A stretch of 64,000 nucleotides of DNA, taken from Rhypophila decipiens. Lineage: Eukaryota > Ascomycota > Sordariomycetes > Sordariales > Naviculisporaceae. Positions 22,483 to 34,100 of this stretch are shown piece after piece. Position numbers and translations under genes: made by a program. Under the pieces are notes generated by a model that did no database searches, was not told the DNA's origin, and saw only the letters and a program-made list of their open reading frames with translations. Each line of letters opens with the position of its first letter. The first letter of the stretch is position 1. Location: assembly GCA_033297075.1 (NCBI GenBank), contig MU858045.1:682001-746000 (forward strand). The letters are read 5' to 3'.

Positions 22483-24756
22483 ATGATATCAACAACACCA
22501 GAAGCGGCCTCATGCAAGATGCCATCCTGGCCTTGTGATATCGATACTCGGAGCACCAAATCTCGAGCTTCTAGCCACCGCCCACCATCGCCATGTCAAA
22601 TGCCATCCTGGCCGTGTGACATCGACGGCCCATTTAGTCAAAACACGGCATCTCAACAGTTCATCACACTGGCACATCTTGCGCTGGACCGCCAAGAGTA
22701 CCTGGACTCTCTCATCCCGCCGTCATCAGAGGAAATCATCCGGATTGCCGGACTGCAGGCTGTAAAAGAGGCACAGATCAAGAGACGAAATCGAATTCAC
22801 AGGCGAGCTGTCTCGGAAGCTTCCCTGCAGAGATATCAACACCAGACCTTTCTACCCATTCAGGACTCCAGAGCTTCAGAGCAGCATGATGGCCATGGGC
22901 TTAGCCATCATTCGGCCTTGTCAAGCTCGCTTCGTCCCGGCCCAGCAGCGATAAGCAGCAAGCACAATCGAAGCAAGAGTGCTACGACTGTCCACTCCCA
23001 CGTCAGTGGCCTACCCGAACAGCCAAAGCCCATGGACGCCTCAACACGCTGGACCCAGGCCATCAGGGAAGCTCGATTCCGCCTCCTCACAGCGCCACGA
23101 TCTCGTTCGGGTTTTGCACCCGACATGGCCCAGGCTCCTCCACCTGGATTTGTCCTCGACGAGACCGACACTGACCTCCTCGCGGCGCTTCATCCCAAAC
23201 CATTGACCGCCCGACAGAGATGGAAAAAGGCAATAGCAGTCGCTTGCCGCGCGGGATTCGACCCTTATGCCGCGGCTGCTTCTGATATGAATGATCACTC
23301 GGACGATACTGAAGACTACTCGTCCGAGATGGAGTATATATCCTCGGCGACATCTATCCACTCCAAATCCGACTCGGCCTATCACTCTGACCATGACTCG
23401 GAGCATCAGTCCAGCAAGCACGCCAAAGCCCAACATGAACATCAAAAGCAAAAAGAAGAAGCAAAAATAATAAACGAGCTCTACCTCCTCGAACTAGTAG
23501 ACACAAAACACCGCTACGGGATAAATCTGTTTCTGTACCACCAAGAATGGAAGAAATCACCTACTACGGAGAATTTCTTTTTCTGGCTAGATTTCGGTGC
23601 AGGACGATTTTTGGATCTCGGTCTAAACAACGGGGACGGTTGCTCGCGGGAGAAACTCGAGCGCGAACAGATTCGCTATCTCTCGTTTGAAGAACAAGAA
23701 CTCTACCGTGTTGTTGTTGGGAGTGGGGGGCGACTTTGTTGGGCCAAGAATGGCGTGCCTGTTGATACTGACGGGTTGAGGTGGCGGGATAGTCTTGTTG
23801 GGATTGTGCCGCTTGATGATTCTGCGCCGGAATGGGAGCCTACCATTCGTGGGGTAGAGGGAAATAAGATGGCTTCTTCTGGTCATTTGGGTGATTGGTT
23901 CTCGTCGGCTTGTTCTTCGGGGGAGAATAGTCGGGTTGGTTCGTCTTGGTCGTCGGGGAATTCTACGCTGTCTACTTGCTTGTCGTTGTCGTCAGGAGGG
24001 GTAGTGCCTCCTGATCATGCTGCTGCAGAAGAAGAAGAAGGAGGCCAGCTGGAAACCCGCCATCGACGACCCGATATCCGACAAGACGTCGACGTCGGAA
24101 AGAAGCCCAGAAACAGAAGCGCCAGCAGTAGCAAAGGCCTAAACAAGCTGAAATACGGCAACTCACCCGCCAGCTACCTCCTCGACAAGTTCCTCCGCCA
24201 ACAATGGGGCTCTAAGCCCTGGATCTTCGTAGCCGACTCAGCAGGCCGCTTATACATTGGTATCAAAGACAGCGGATCATTTCAACACACGTCCTTTGTA
24301 CGAGGGAGTCGAGTCTCGGCCGCGGGCATGATTTCCGTCAAAGAAGGCAAAGTCACGGGTTTGAGTCCGTTGAGTGGGCATTATCGGCCGCCTACCAAGA
24401 ATTTTCGGCGGTTTGTTAGGGGGTTGAGGGAGATGGGTGTTTATTTGGGTGGTGGTGAGGGGCATTCGCATCATTCTGATGGAACTACTCGTGGGGGGAA
24501 GGGGGCGAGGTTTGGTGAGGAGATTAGATTGTGTTATGGGCATGATTATTGGTTGCTGAGGGGGTTTGAGATTTACTCGGGGTTTAGGAGCAGGCTCTTT
24601 GGTTGTGATGATGATCATGGGCGTGAGGAGGCTAGTCGGAAACAGTCTAAAGGGCGTCTCTTGTCGATGAAGAGTATGGCGTCTCTGATTGACAAGGCTG
24701 AGAGAACTGTTGTGGGGAAAGCGAGTATTGACGAGGAGTGGAGGGCCAAGGTCTGA
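22483..24756 (+). CDS. IQ-motif protein with IQM-like core domain
   Basis: A 757-residue single-exon frame. The core is shared with plant IQM (IQ-motif-containing) proteins and their fungal relatives: HRYGINLFLYHQEWKK (about 345-360), NFFFWLDFGAGRFLDL, EQIRYLSFEEQELYRV, then after a variable Ser-rich stretch KPWIFVADSAGRLYIGIK, SGSFQHTSFVRGSRV, LSPLSGHYRPPTKNF and a C-terminal RLCYGHDYWLL. Upstream are short basic amphipathic helices that could bind calmodulin: TRWTQAIREARFRLL (about 188-202) and ARQRWKKAIAVACRAG (about 243-258). The N-terminus carries two copies of a Cys-x-MPSWPCDID element (residues 11-21 and 38-48). The His-rich acidic segment (about 268-325) and the Ser-rich insert (about 466-510) look disordered. 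Molecular function in fungi is not established. No intron was evident, but an intron in the duplicated N-terminus cannot be excluded. Confidence 0.85.
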   Translation: MISTTPEAASCKMPSWPCDIDTRSTKSRASSHRPPSPCQMPSWPCDIDGPFSQNTASQQFITLAHLALDRQEYLDSLIPPSSEEIIRIAGLQAVKEAQIKRRNRIHRRAVSEASLQRYQHQTFLPIQDSRASEQHDGHGLSHHSALSSSLRPGPAAISSKHNRSKSATTVHSHVSGLPEQPKPMDASTRWTQAIREARFRLLTAPRSRSGFAPDMAQAPPPGFVLDETDTDLLAALHPKPLTARQRWKKAIAVACRAGFDPYAAAASDMNDHSDDTEDYSSEMEYISSATSIHSKSDSAYHSDHDSEHQSSKHAKAQHEHQKQKEEAKIINELYLLELVDTKHRYGINLFLYHQEWKKSPTTENFFFWLDFGAGRFLDLGLNNGDGCSREKLEREQIRYLSFEEQELYRVVVGSGGRLCWAKNGVPVDTDGLRWRDSLVGIVPLDDSAPEWEPTIRGVEGNKMASSGHLGDWFSSACSSGENSRVGSSWSSGNSTLSTCLSLSSGGVVPPDHAAAEEEEGGQLETRHRRPDIRQDVDVGKKPRNRSASSSKGLNKLKYGNSPASYLLDKFLRQQWGSKPWIFVADSAGRLYIGIKDSGSFQHTSFVRGSRVSAAGMISVKEGKVTGLSPLSGHYRPPTKNFRRFVRGLREMGVYLGGGEGHSHHSDGTTRGGKGARFGEEIRLCYGHDYWLLRGFEIYSGFRSRLFGCDDDHGREEASRKQSKGRLLSMKSMASLIDKAERTVVGKASIDEEWRAKV
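22513..22626 (+). repeat. Internal duplication (two 33-nt copies, 81-nt period) in the IQM-like gene
   Basis: Positions 22513-22545 and 22594-22626 encode C-K-MPSWPCDID and C-Q-MPSWPCDID. The copies differ at a few, mostly silent, positions. Confidence 0.85.
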
Positions 24757-25535
24757 GGAGACAGCCAACTGGCCTGGTCAAGGAACGCTTGTAAGATGGA
24801 TCGGCAAGTTTGGAAATGTGGGCAGGCAGTGGTATCAGAAGTGTGCGATTAAGTGTAGGATTTGGTCAAGATAAGCCCTGAAATTAACAGCCATCAAACA
24901 GTCAGGAAGCCCGATTGCCATCTTTAAAGTGATCCCATGAAGTGATTGGAGATCGAACGTATTATTTTGACCTTTGCTAGTGCTAATGGTGGATATACAC
25001 ACAGATCCCCAGGCTGAAAGTATTGATATATCTGGAGTAATTAGCCCCGTCCACCAAATGTAAGCGTAGATTAAACTCGCTTTTCTCGCAGTGACACTTT
25101 CAGCACCATTCCAGGCTACTAGAGCTAACCCCGACGTCCACTGGAACACATCTCCATCTCGGCTTACAATGATCCTCCAAAATCGAGACTTCATCCCAGG
25201 CTCTGCCCGCTCGTGACTCGAACCATCACGGCCAGCTCCATCTGCAGCTCTACTGTTGAGTAGGCTCAACCACAAGATTCTCGAACCTGTAACTGAAGCC
25301 AGGTTACTCTTGTGAGCCAAAAATTCGTCGACCGGGAAGCATCATCTGGATGAAATCCAAGGTTCGAGTCACCCAGTGTTTTGCTTAGGAGAACTTCAGG
25401 CGAACCGATGGTTGACCTGTACCCGAGGTACAAATCGAAACCAGCTAGTGCCAGACTCCTTACCTGTCTGCAGCAGCATTTTACAACATGCCAGACAGCT
25501 TCAAAATTAAAAAAAAAGTCCATTAATCGCCAAAT
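24757..25535. other. Intergenic between IQM-like and PYM genes (convergent 3' ends)
   Basis: The two flanking genes converge here. One open minus-strand frame (24835-25320) has no recognisable feature and I do not call it. A short GTTCGAGTC-like hairpin at 25212-25230 is not a tRNA. Confidence 0.45.
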
Positions 25536-26132
25536 TCAGCTCTCCCCGTCAGGTTGGTCGGCCTTATCATTCGCACCTTTGGGCTCTCCTTCGGCGTCGA
25601 AACCCAGCGCGTCCAGCTCGCGGATGAGCTCGTTAATCTTGATAACCTTGGCAATCTGCTCGGGAAGCAGTGCCTCGCCCCCATCCTTCTTGTCCTTGAG
25701 ATCCTTGGCCTGTCTCAATTTCTTCTTGAGCGTCCGCGCCTTCTTCTCCTTCTCAGCCTCGGGGTCCAGCTCTTCGGCCTTGGGCTGAGCAGTGTTGGCA
25801 GTCGAGCCCTTCTCAGTGGGGTTCGCTTCTTCGGCGGCTTTGGCCTTCTTACGCGCCTCGCGTCGTTTGGCGTTCTTGTTGGCTGCGCTTGACTGGTCTG
25901 GCTTGGTGTCTTCCTTTAATCCTTCAGCGCCAGGGATGGGACCTTTTCCGCGTGTTCGAAAATTCTCAGCCGTGGGGTTCTTGTAGACCTCGACATCCTC
26001 GGGCGGGCGGTATCCGGGACGGATTTTGATGGCTTTTCTGGTGGTGCCGTCTGGTCTGACCGACTCCGGGATGTGTCTTGTGCCGCTCTTCTCGTCGGTA
26101 ACAATACCCGACGCGCTTGGTTGGGAGGGCAT
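25536..26132 (-). CDS. PYM1: PYM, partner of Y14-Mago (exon junction complex disassembly factor)
   Basis: The 198-residue product starts at an ATG at 26132-26130 (MPSQPSASGIV). The frame is open further upstream, but the family begins here. The N-terminal Mago-binding domain is diagnostic: SGTRHIPESVRPDGTTRKA, then IKIRPGYRPPEDVEVYKN, about residues 16-53. In animals this part binds the Mago-Y14 heterodimer and strips exon junction complexes from translated mRNA. The middle is a Lys/Ala/Glu-rich charged helix with nuclear-signal-like runs (KRREARKKAK). The C-terminal helix, KDLKDKKDGGEALLPEQIAK then VIKINELIRELDALGF, matches the conserved PYM tail. No intron is apparent. It is divergent from QCR9 with 471 bp between start codons. 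Confidence 0.88.
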   Translation of the reverse strand: MPSQPSASGIVTDEKSGTRHIPESVRPDGTTRKAIKIRPGYRPPEDVEVYKNPTAENFRTRGKGPIPGAEGLKEDTKPDQSSAANKNAKRREARKKAKAAEEANPTEKGSTANTAQPKAEELDPEAEKEKKARTLKKKLRQAKDLKDKKDGGEALLPEQIAKVIKINELIRELDALGFDAEGEPKGANDKADQPDGES

Positions 26133-26603
26133 CGTGGAAAAGACTTTGAATGGTGAGAACGTAAAGTCGTAGTTTGCGCGAGCTTGGTGCAATGATTGGA
26201 GAACTGAGGAGAAGAAATCAAGAAAACCAGGCCGATTGGCTTGAATTGAAAAGTCCAAAGGACTCCCTGGTCGAGCGGAGGTTGCTGTGATCAGGAAAAA
26301 TGCGCAGTTGCTGGTATTCTGGCGGGGTTCAGGTCTGTCATCATCGCACCACAGTTGGGTTGTGACAGCCTTGGCTTGGCGCTCATTCTGCGGACCTGGA
26401 AGCTTTGACCAATCACATCCGCCCCGGAAGCTTCCGGTCAGCCAATTCCCATTCGCCCAGCAGTCGGTTTTGCTTCAATTCAATTGCATCAAAATCACCT
26501 TTAGCATCCCTCGACCTCGCTCCCACCCGCACCACATCGACCGCGGAAGCCGAACCTTCAATTGACACCTCCCGAGGCTCAGACAGGAAAACCGTCGTCC
26601 AAA
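26133..26603. promoter_or_regulatory. Shared divergent promoter of PYM and QCR9
   Basis: 471 bp separate the two start codons on opposite strands, so both promoters must lie here. Direct repeats of CGGAAGCTTCC/GGAAGCTT type occur near 26398-26435. No specific factor site was assigned. Confidence 0.6.
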
Positions 26604-27078
26604 ATGGTAGGATGACTCGGTCGCTCAAAGCAACTGGCTACAGTTTGTCAAGGCTAATCGCGCATTGATTTACAGGCTGTCGCACCGCGCCCCTTCCTCT
26701 ACAAGCAAGTTCCTCCGAATACAACGACGACTCAGCTCCCGAGCTAACCTCGTACCTCTTCTCAGTGCTCTCTTCAAGAAGAACTACGTCATGTTGGGCG
26801 TTGTCTTTGCTGGTGCCTTTGGCTGGGAGATGTAAGGCGACCCTCGGAGTCGAGGCGGATCCGGAGATTTGGTTGGGCTTGATGGACTGAACATTTCGAT
26901 ACGGCAGGTTCTACGACACGACCATGAACAAGGTCTGGGACTACAACAACCGCGGTGTAAGAACGACCGATATACTCCCCGAACGAATCGCAAGGATATG
27001 GCTAACAACAGGCACATACAGCGCCAATGGAAGGACATCCGCCACAAGTACGTCGAGGCCAGCGAGGACGACGAGTAA
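26604..27078 (+). CDS. QCR9: Cytochrome bc1 complex subunit 9 (Qcr9)
   Basis: A small inner-membrane subunit of respiratory complex III. Five exons encode 67 residues: 26604-26606 (the ATG alone), 26676-26704, 26766-26831, 26908-26956 and 27022-27078. The spliced protein reads APRPFLYNALFKKN, a single membrane helix (VMLGVVFAGAFGWEMF), then DTTMNKVWDYNNRGRQW and KDIRHKYVE with an acidic tail, matching Qcr9 in length and order. Intron 2 uses a GCAAGT donor (GC-AG): this is the only choice that keeps frame and gives the family's YNALF. The other donors are GTAGGA, GTAAGG and GTAAGA. The gene is spread over 475 bp with seven-tenths of its length as intron or nearly so in parts, which automated callers often miss. 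Confidence 0.9.
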
Positions 27079-27271
27079 ATCGATGGAACGACATGTCTCA
27101 GCCTGTTATAAAAGAAACATAAAATTCAAGCTCACCGGGGGCCCGCATACCCTTGGGCGTGTATATTTTTCGAGGTCAGGGTTGACGGTTGGGCAATAAA
27201 GGATAGAGCAAAGCAAGTTTTGGCCAAAGTCTGATCCACTCCAGCTTGTGCTTCGTGAATCTGAACACTTA

Positions 27272-27309
27272 CACTGTTCTGCTATGTTGGCACTGTTCTG
27301 CTATGTTGG
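27272..27309. repeat. 19-bp perfect tandem duplication
   Basis: CACTGTTCTGCTATGTTGG occurs twice head to tail at 27272-27290 and 27291-27309. Confidence 0.95.
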
Positions 27310-27849
27310 CGAACTTGGAGGCTTCATGTCCAGCTACAGGCGGGTCGTTTGTCCGAAAGCTCTTTGTGTGCATGAGGCGAGTCACACGGTATGGTTAATA
27401 TGCCAGGCATATCATGCAATCGTCACTAGAACCGTCGAAATGAGTGGCCGATGATTTCCAGTTCTTACATTTGACCTTGGTGAGGATGACAGGTCAGGGA
27501 CGAATCCGTAGCTAACTCTGGATGAGAGATACAAATGCATTCCACGCGAGGGCACTACACACTGTACTGTACGTAGGTAGATCGTATCTAGAACCAACTC
27601 CCCGTGCAAAAGTGCTCCATGATACAATACCTTGGCGTATTGTTTCGAGGGGCGATACTGCTGTATGACTGACGTGCAGCCGCAGTGTTGTCCCACTATT
27701 CCCCCCGGAAGCCAGCCCCTCCTTGACCGCAAGTCGTCAACTGATTTAAGGCAGCTCCCGTCTTCGCCTTCCAACCCCAACCCAAACTCTAAACATTTGT
27801 GTTCATCTTGATGCAGGGCAGCACACTCGACCAACACCCTAGAGCTCCT

Positions 27850-27920
27850 ATGAAAACGAACCGCAAACAAGCACGAAAGCCGCCTCTTGTCGTCGAATGA
27901 TCAGCAACAGGCGGCCATAG
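27850..27920 (+). promoter_or_regulatory. Two overlapping uORFs upstream of UBR1
   Basis: uORF1 (27850-27900) has 16 codons and ends in TGA. uORF2 (27897-27920) has 7 codons, and its ATG overlaps the uORF1 stop in an ATGA arrangement. No further ATG occurs before the UBR1 start at 28104. Whether they are in the transcript is unknown. Confidence 0.4.
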
Positions 27921-28103
27921 ATATCCACCGCGACGTCGCGGCCTTGCTTTCACACCTCAACCTCGAACCTGCCGCCATTCATCTTCACGCTGGTCGAGCC
28001 TCCTTTATTCTCGACAAATACCACAACAAGGCCACCATTTCATTGACGCGACTGCGAATACGACTACACCTAAGCAGAGAATTTCCCTCATACTTTGCCC
28101 ATC

Positions 28104-31100
28104 ATGGATACGCCAGCCATGTCCATGGCAGAGCAGCAACTCTGCCAGTTGCTGCTCGAGCTCCCTAGTCGCTACAAGTTTCGCTACACACAAGAAGCGG
28201 CCAACGATCTTCTTGCCAACCTGTTCTGGTCCATGGCGGGCGGAAAAGCCGAATACATGAGCTTGTTGTTCCCCACGGGCGGCCCTGCGCGAGGCGGAAC
28301 ACTAAAGCTCAAGGAAGCGCAGGGCGCTGTCGAAGGGGCCGAGTACACCGAAGACGCTCGCGGGATTGTATGTGGTCATATCTTCACACAGGGCGAGGCC
28401 ACATACGCATGCCGCACTTGCAGCGCCGACGATACCTGCGTCTTGTGCAGCAAATGCTTTGATGCTACAGATCACACGGGCCATATCGTCAGAATCAGCA
28501 TCTCGCCCGGAAACAGCGGATGCTGCGATTGCGGCGATCAAGAAGCGTGGAAACGACCAGTGTTTTGCACGATACACTCCATGTGGGAAACCAAAGACGC
28601 CAAGGGCAAAGGAAAGGCTGCGGCTGCTCCCTCTGTTCCTGAAGACTTGGCTGCTAGCATCCGGATGACGGTAGGGCGCATCTTCGACTATATGTGCGAC
28701 GTCATCTCGTGCGCCCCCGAACAGCTGCGCCAGAAAAAGACGGTGAAATCGATCGAGCAAGATGAGAAAATGTCAAGACTATCATCAACCTACTTTGGCG
28801 GTGACACCGAGCCCCCAGGCGAGTGGGCGGTTCTGCTGTGGAACGATGAGAAGCATACCATCGACGATGTTAGAGACCAGGTCGCCAGGGCCTGCAGCAC
28901 TACTCTTGCCACGGGCAATGCCAAGGCCTACGAAGTCGACGCCGTCGGGAGAGCCATCCTGATGTACGACGAGAGCGTCGAAAAGCTCATTCAGGTGGCC
29001 GATGTGCTGGAGAGAATCAGAGTCACCGTCACGATTCGATCCTCGCGCGACACCTTCAGGGAACAGATGTGCGAGACCATGATCGAATGGCTCAGGGACA
29101 TTGCGGGCAGCAGCGTCGGGGGCGATGCTCGCATCTTGAGGACGATAGTCTGCGAGGAAATGCTCAAGCCCTGGAAAAGAGGCAGCCCGGCCACCCACGC
29201 AGAGGTCGGCAAGGACGGGATTGATGATGAAGATCTCATCGACCAAACCGAAATGGAAGCCGATTTCGTCATAGAACAGGACCGGATTCTCCTCCAGGCG
29301 CGGTTGAATGCTCGTCGTGCTCGCAGAATAGCTCAGCTCGCCCAGGAAGAGAGCGATGATGATGATGCCGATGACGACGACGATGAGGAGGCTAGAGACC
29401 ACACCCCTGACAGTGGGGAGATGGACGAGGACGGTGATGTCGATGGCGACGGGGACGCTTTTGACGACGACGACGATGTCATGATGATCGACATGAGAAT
29501 CCCTTTAACCGCCACCAACGACGTCGCGATGCAAGACTGGGACCAAGACGCTGCCCAGGAGACAGACGAGACGAGAAACGCGGCTTTTCCGCCTCCACCG
29601 CCGCCTCCTCCAGCCATCGCTGCCGCGGCTCCGCGCCGAAACGTCAGAGAACGCGAACTCACGCCATCTGATTCAGACACGGCGGAGCCTCTCATAGCCC
29701 CAACGGTCTATGCCAAAGCCCACATTGACGTCCCAAAGACGCCTGGCCAGAGCAAAGGAAAGACATCGCCGCCGAACCCGGGCCGCTATTGGCTGAGCAC
29801 TCCGACTGGCTACGTGGAACAAGAAAATATTCCCGTTGCCGAGGATCTTTTTGAGCGTGTGCGCCTCGACTGGATGATCCTCTTCGACCTGAGGATGTGG
29901 AAGAGAGTGCGTAACAACCTCCGCTCTCTCTACATCTCGACCGTGGTCACCATTCCCGAGTTCAAGCGCATACTGGGGCTTCGATTCGCCGGCCTCTATA
30001 CCACACTCGCTCAGCTGTACCTTATTGGGGACCGCGAGCCAGATCATTCCATCATCAACATTTCCCTGCAAATGTTGACTACCCCCTCCATCACAGACGA
30101 GATCGTGGAGAGAGGAAACTTTCTCACTAGTCTCATGGCCATCTTGTACACGTTCTTGACTACTCGCCAAGTAGGGCATCCGTGGGACGTGTCGTCCAGT
30201 GCCGTCTTGGCGTTTGATAGTGGCTCAGTGACCAACCGACGCATGTATCATTTCTTTATGGACCTCAAGTACCTCCTCGCCTCCCCCCATGTCCAGGAGC
30301 GGCTCAGGACCGAGGACGACTATATCATGCAGTTCCTAGACTTGGTCAAGCTGCACCAGGGCATCTGCCCCAACGTCCGAGCTATTGGTGATCATGTCGA
30401 GTATGAGACAGACAGCTGGATAAGCGCTTCACTCGTTACTCGTGAGATCAACAGGCTCTGCCGACAGTTTTCGGATGCGTTCCGCAATGTCAAGGAAGCC
30501 GACTCCCTTTACGTGGCCAAGGCCATACGTCTCGTGGCCAAGTCGGTCATCATCAACTCTATTGGAGCTGAGCGGGGACGGTTCAGCCAGTCAGAAATCA
30601 AGGATGAGGTCAGGTTCAAGACCCTGGACGACTTTGAATTCGAGCCGCCGGGCCGTCAGTTTGAAGTGGTCAAGTTCGTTGTGGAGGAGCAGCCCATCAG
30701 CTTCCACCATGCACTTCATTACACCCTATCCTGGTTGATCGAGTGCGGCAAATCCATGCCGATCGAGCAATTGAGGTCGCTCCTGACCTTCAGCAAATTG
30801 GACCTCATATCGAAGCCTCGCTCCATGGGTAAGAAAGTCATCCCGGGACGCGACTACAGCCCAGAAGACTACCTTATGGCTGCCTTTGACTTCCCGCTTC
30901 GCGTCTGTGCCTGGCTGGCGCAGATGAAGGCCGGCATGTGGATCAGGAATGGTCTCAGTCTTCGTCACCAAGCCATCACCTATCGTGGAGCCCCGCAGAG
31001 GGACGTTTCTCATCATCGTGATATTCTCCTCCTCCAGACGGCGCTCGTTGTCTGCGACCCTAGCCGCGTCCTGGTGTCGATTATTGATCGTTTCGGCATG

Positions 31101-34100
31101 GAAAAATGGGTCAAGGGCATATTTGAGCAGAAATCACAGGCTCAAGACGACCTTCAACATCTCGACGTGGTCGAGGATATGTTGCATCTTCTCATCGTTC
31201 TCCTCAGCGATCGGACGTGCCTGATCCCGAGCGATGATGGCAAAAGTCACCATATTGCTTCTATGCGTCGGGACATCACCCACATTTTGTGCTTCAAGCC
31301 TCTGTCCTTCTCGGAAATTAGCAACAAGCTGCCCGACAAGTTTGCTGAGCACGAAGACTTCCACGCCCTGCTGGACGAGATGACGACTTTCAAGTCGCCT
31401 GAGGGCTTGACGGATGTTGGAACCTTTGAGCTCAGGCCCGAGTACGTCGAGGACGTTGATCCATACATTGCCCACTACAACAAGAACCAGCGAGAGGAAT
31501 CGGAGCTTGTCTGGCGGAAATCTATGGCGAAGCGTACTGGCAAGCCGATCGAAGACATCGTCTATGAACCCAAGCTGCGTCCTACCACGTCTCCGGTGTT
31601 TGCCGGACTCTCTAGGTTTACTGGCACCGGTATCTTTGCTCAAGTGGTCTACTACTCGCTGCTCTACGCACTGGTATATCCCAAAATAACACCCCAGGTT
31701 CCTGCCACACGGGTGGAGACATATTTGCAAGTCCTCCTCCACTTGATCCTGACGGCTATCATCGAAGACACTTCCGAGGAGGATGGTCAGTCGCAGCAGA
31801 ATTCTTTCATTGCACATGCTCTATCGTCACCCGCTCGGAGCAATTTCATGTCTGATGCCCGAGAGGCCAAGACGATTGTTTCGCTCCTGAATCTCATCTC
31901 TACCAGAGACGAGTTCAAGGCGTGTCACCCCAAGGTGGCTCTGATGCTCAAGAGAATGCGTCAAAAGCGGCCTCGGGACTTTGAGTTCTCCTTCCAGCAT
32001 CTTGGTTTGTCTGTAGATCGCATCAATACGGCGTCTCCGGCTGCCAACAATGGCGACGAGGAACGGGAACGCAAGAAGAAAGCAGCCCTGGACCGCCAGG
32101 CCAGAGTCATGGCACAGTTCCAGGCCCAGCAAAAGAGCTTCATGGAGAGCCAGTCCGATATCAACTGGGGGGACGTTGACGATTTGGACGAGGACGAGGA
32201 GCTTCCGCTGGTCGAGGAGCATAGGAACTTCTGGAGGTACCCGTCAGGAACCTGTATCCTGTGTCAGGAAGAGACGGATGACCGGCGATTGTACGGCACG
32301 TTTGCCTTCTTTACCGAGAGCTGCATTCTTCGGCAGACAGACTTTCAGGATGCCGACTTTGTCCGGGAAGCCTTCAACACTCCTGATAACCTTGATCGGT
32401 CGGCCGAAGAGATTCGGCCCTTCGGCGTGGCACACGAGAATCGACGGATGGTGCAGAAGGTAAAGCCTTCTACTGGCGAAACCTTTGAAGAGGAACGCCA
32501 GGTGATTGGCAAGGGCTTCCCGTCCAAGCTCTGCCGCTCTGGGCCCGTGTCTATTGGCTGCGGGCACATCATGCACTACAGCTGTTTTGAGGCCTATTTT
32601 GAAGCTACCATACGCCGGCACAACCAGCAGATTGCGCGCCATCCCCCGGAGAATATCAGTCGCCTGGAGTTTGTCTGTCCGTTATGCAAGGCTCTCGGGA
32701 ATGCCTTCTTGCCTATCGTCTGGAAGGGTAAAGAAGAGTCGTATCCGGGCCCGCTGGTACCTGCGACCCCGTTTGCCAGCTTCCTCGAGACACAGCTGCA
32801 TTCCGCCTTCTATGCTCATGGGGCGAACAGGCCTCTTGACGAGATACAGGAATCGTTTGCTTCGTACACGGCCAGCATGATGGTTAATAACCTGGCTGAA
32901 AAGTCTTCCCAGCTTCTGGACGATGCCTGGGTCGAAGTCGGATCCAATTCTATCTCTACCGGCACACCTTTCAGTGAGACTTTCTCCATGATCTCGGCGC
33001 CCGAGAGTTCGGCCGGTGGCAGTACCAGCACTCCTTCTGCTCGCGGGCCTACTCCTGATACTAATAGTAGCATGCGAGAGCTCGTTACCGTGTACCGCCG
33101 GCTGAGGGATACGCTTCGCAAGAATGGCATCTTCTCGCGCCATCTGGATTCGGTCCAGGAGGATTCTGCCAATGACCTGCACTCTAGCGATGCACTCGCT
33201 CGACTTGTCGGGTTTTCCATCTCTGCAGTCGAGATCCAGCAACGTGGTGTGGAGGCTGAGTACGCCATGACATTCCTGGAAAAGATCCCAGAGCAGGTAT
33301 TGACTCAGCTTCGGATCCTGAGCGAAACTGTCACGTCTTTCATTGCTGTCGGCGGCCGTAGAGAGGCGGGCGACAACAGGATTGACACCGAGTTTCGCAA
33401 AGAGGCCGAGCGTCAGCACTGCCAGTTGTTCATGACACAGTACTTGGAGGGCGAGGCGACAGAGAACGCGGTGTCACCAATAGACGAATACCCTCCGCTT
33501 TTGTCTGTGGATCCCTTCGTCTTTTTGTGCGAATGCGTCTTTGGCGTGGCACCGGCCCAGAATTTTGAGATATCGCACCTCGTGAGGCTCTGCTATCTCG
33601 CCGAGATCACCAAGGTCTGTTACCATATGGGCCGAAACATGCCTGCCAGTCTCTGGCTGCACCAGATTGTCAACCGCAGTCCGGATATGGATCCCAAGCT
33701 GGCCAACATGGCGCTGTTTTGCCAGTCCCTTTTCGAGTTCGACATGGCGGCAAATATGAGTTATGGCCGGGGTGTCAACGACGGAGAGATTCCCCAAGGA
33801 GTAAATCTAGGCTTCTGCCAGCCTGGATTGGACACCTGGGAAGGGTATTACCAGTTTGTGAGCAAGTATGCGTTGACATTTTTGAGGAAATGCGTCGTGT
33901 TGCTGTATGCCAAGTTTGGCGTTGATTTCAACAGCCATGTCTCCCCACATCCGGAGAAGAGAGAGCTGGACAGGCTGACCGAGGCTTTGCGACTACCCAC
34001 GCTTGATGAAATGTTTGCTGCGTTGACGCCCTTGGGGGTTCAGTGCGGCTGGCCTCTTGATACCCATCGACTCATCTCGGGCTGGGTCAAACACCAGGCT

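Larger units (their letters stand above)
27079..28103. other. Intergenic: QCR9 3' flank and UBR1 leader with two uORFs
   Basis: Contains a 19-bp perfect tandem duplication (27272-27309) and, just before UBR1, two overlapping small upstream ORFs (27850-27900 and 27897-27920). A minus-strand frame at 27412-27870 is not supported by any motif. Confidence 0.5.

Noticed and set aside
25212..25230. Hairpin with a GGTTCGAGTC loop on the minus strand, resembling a tRNA T-arm
   Set aside because: The loop is nine rather than seven bases and no acceptor, D or anticodon arm surrounds it.
27887..28168. Plus-strand frame overlapping the UBR1 start
   Set aside because: It is out of frame with UBR1, has no conserved motif and starts at a non-ATG codon.
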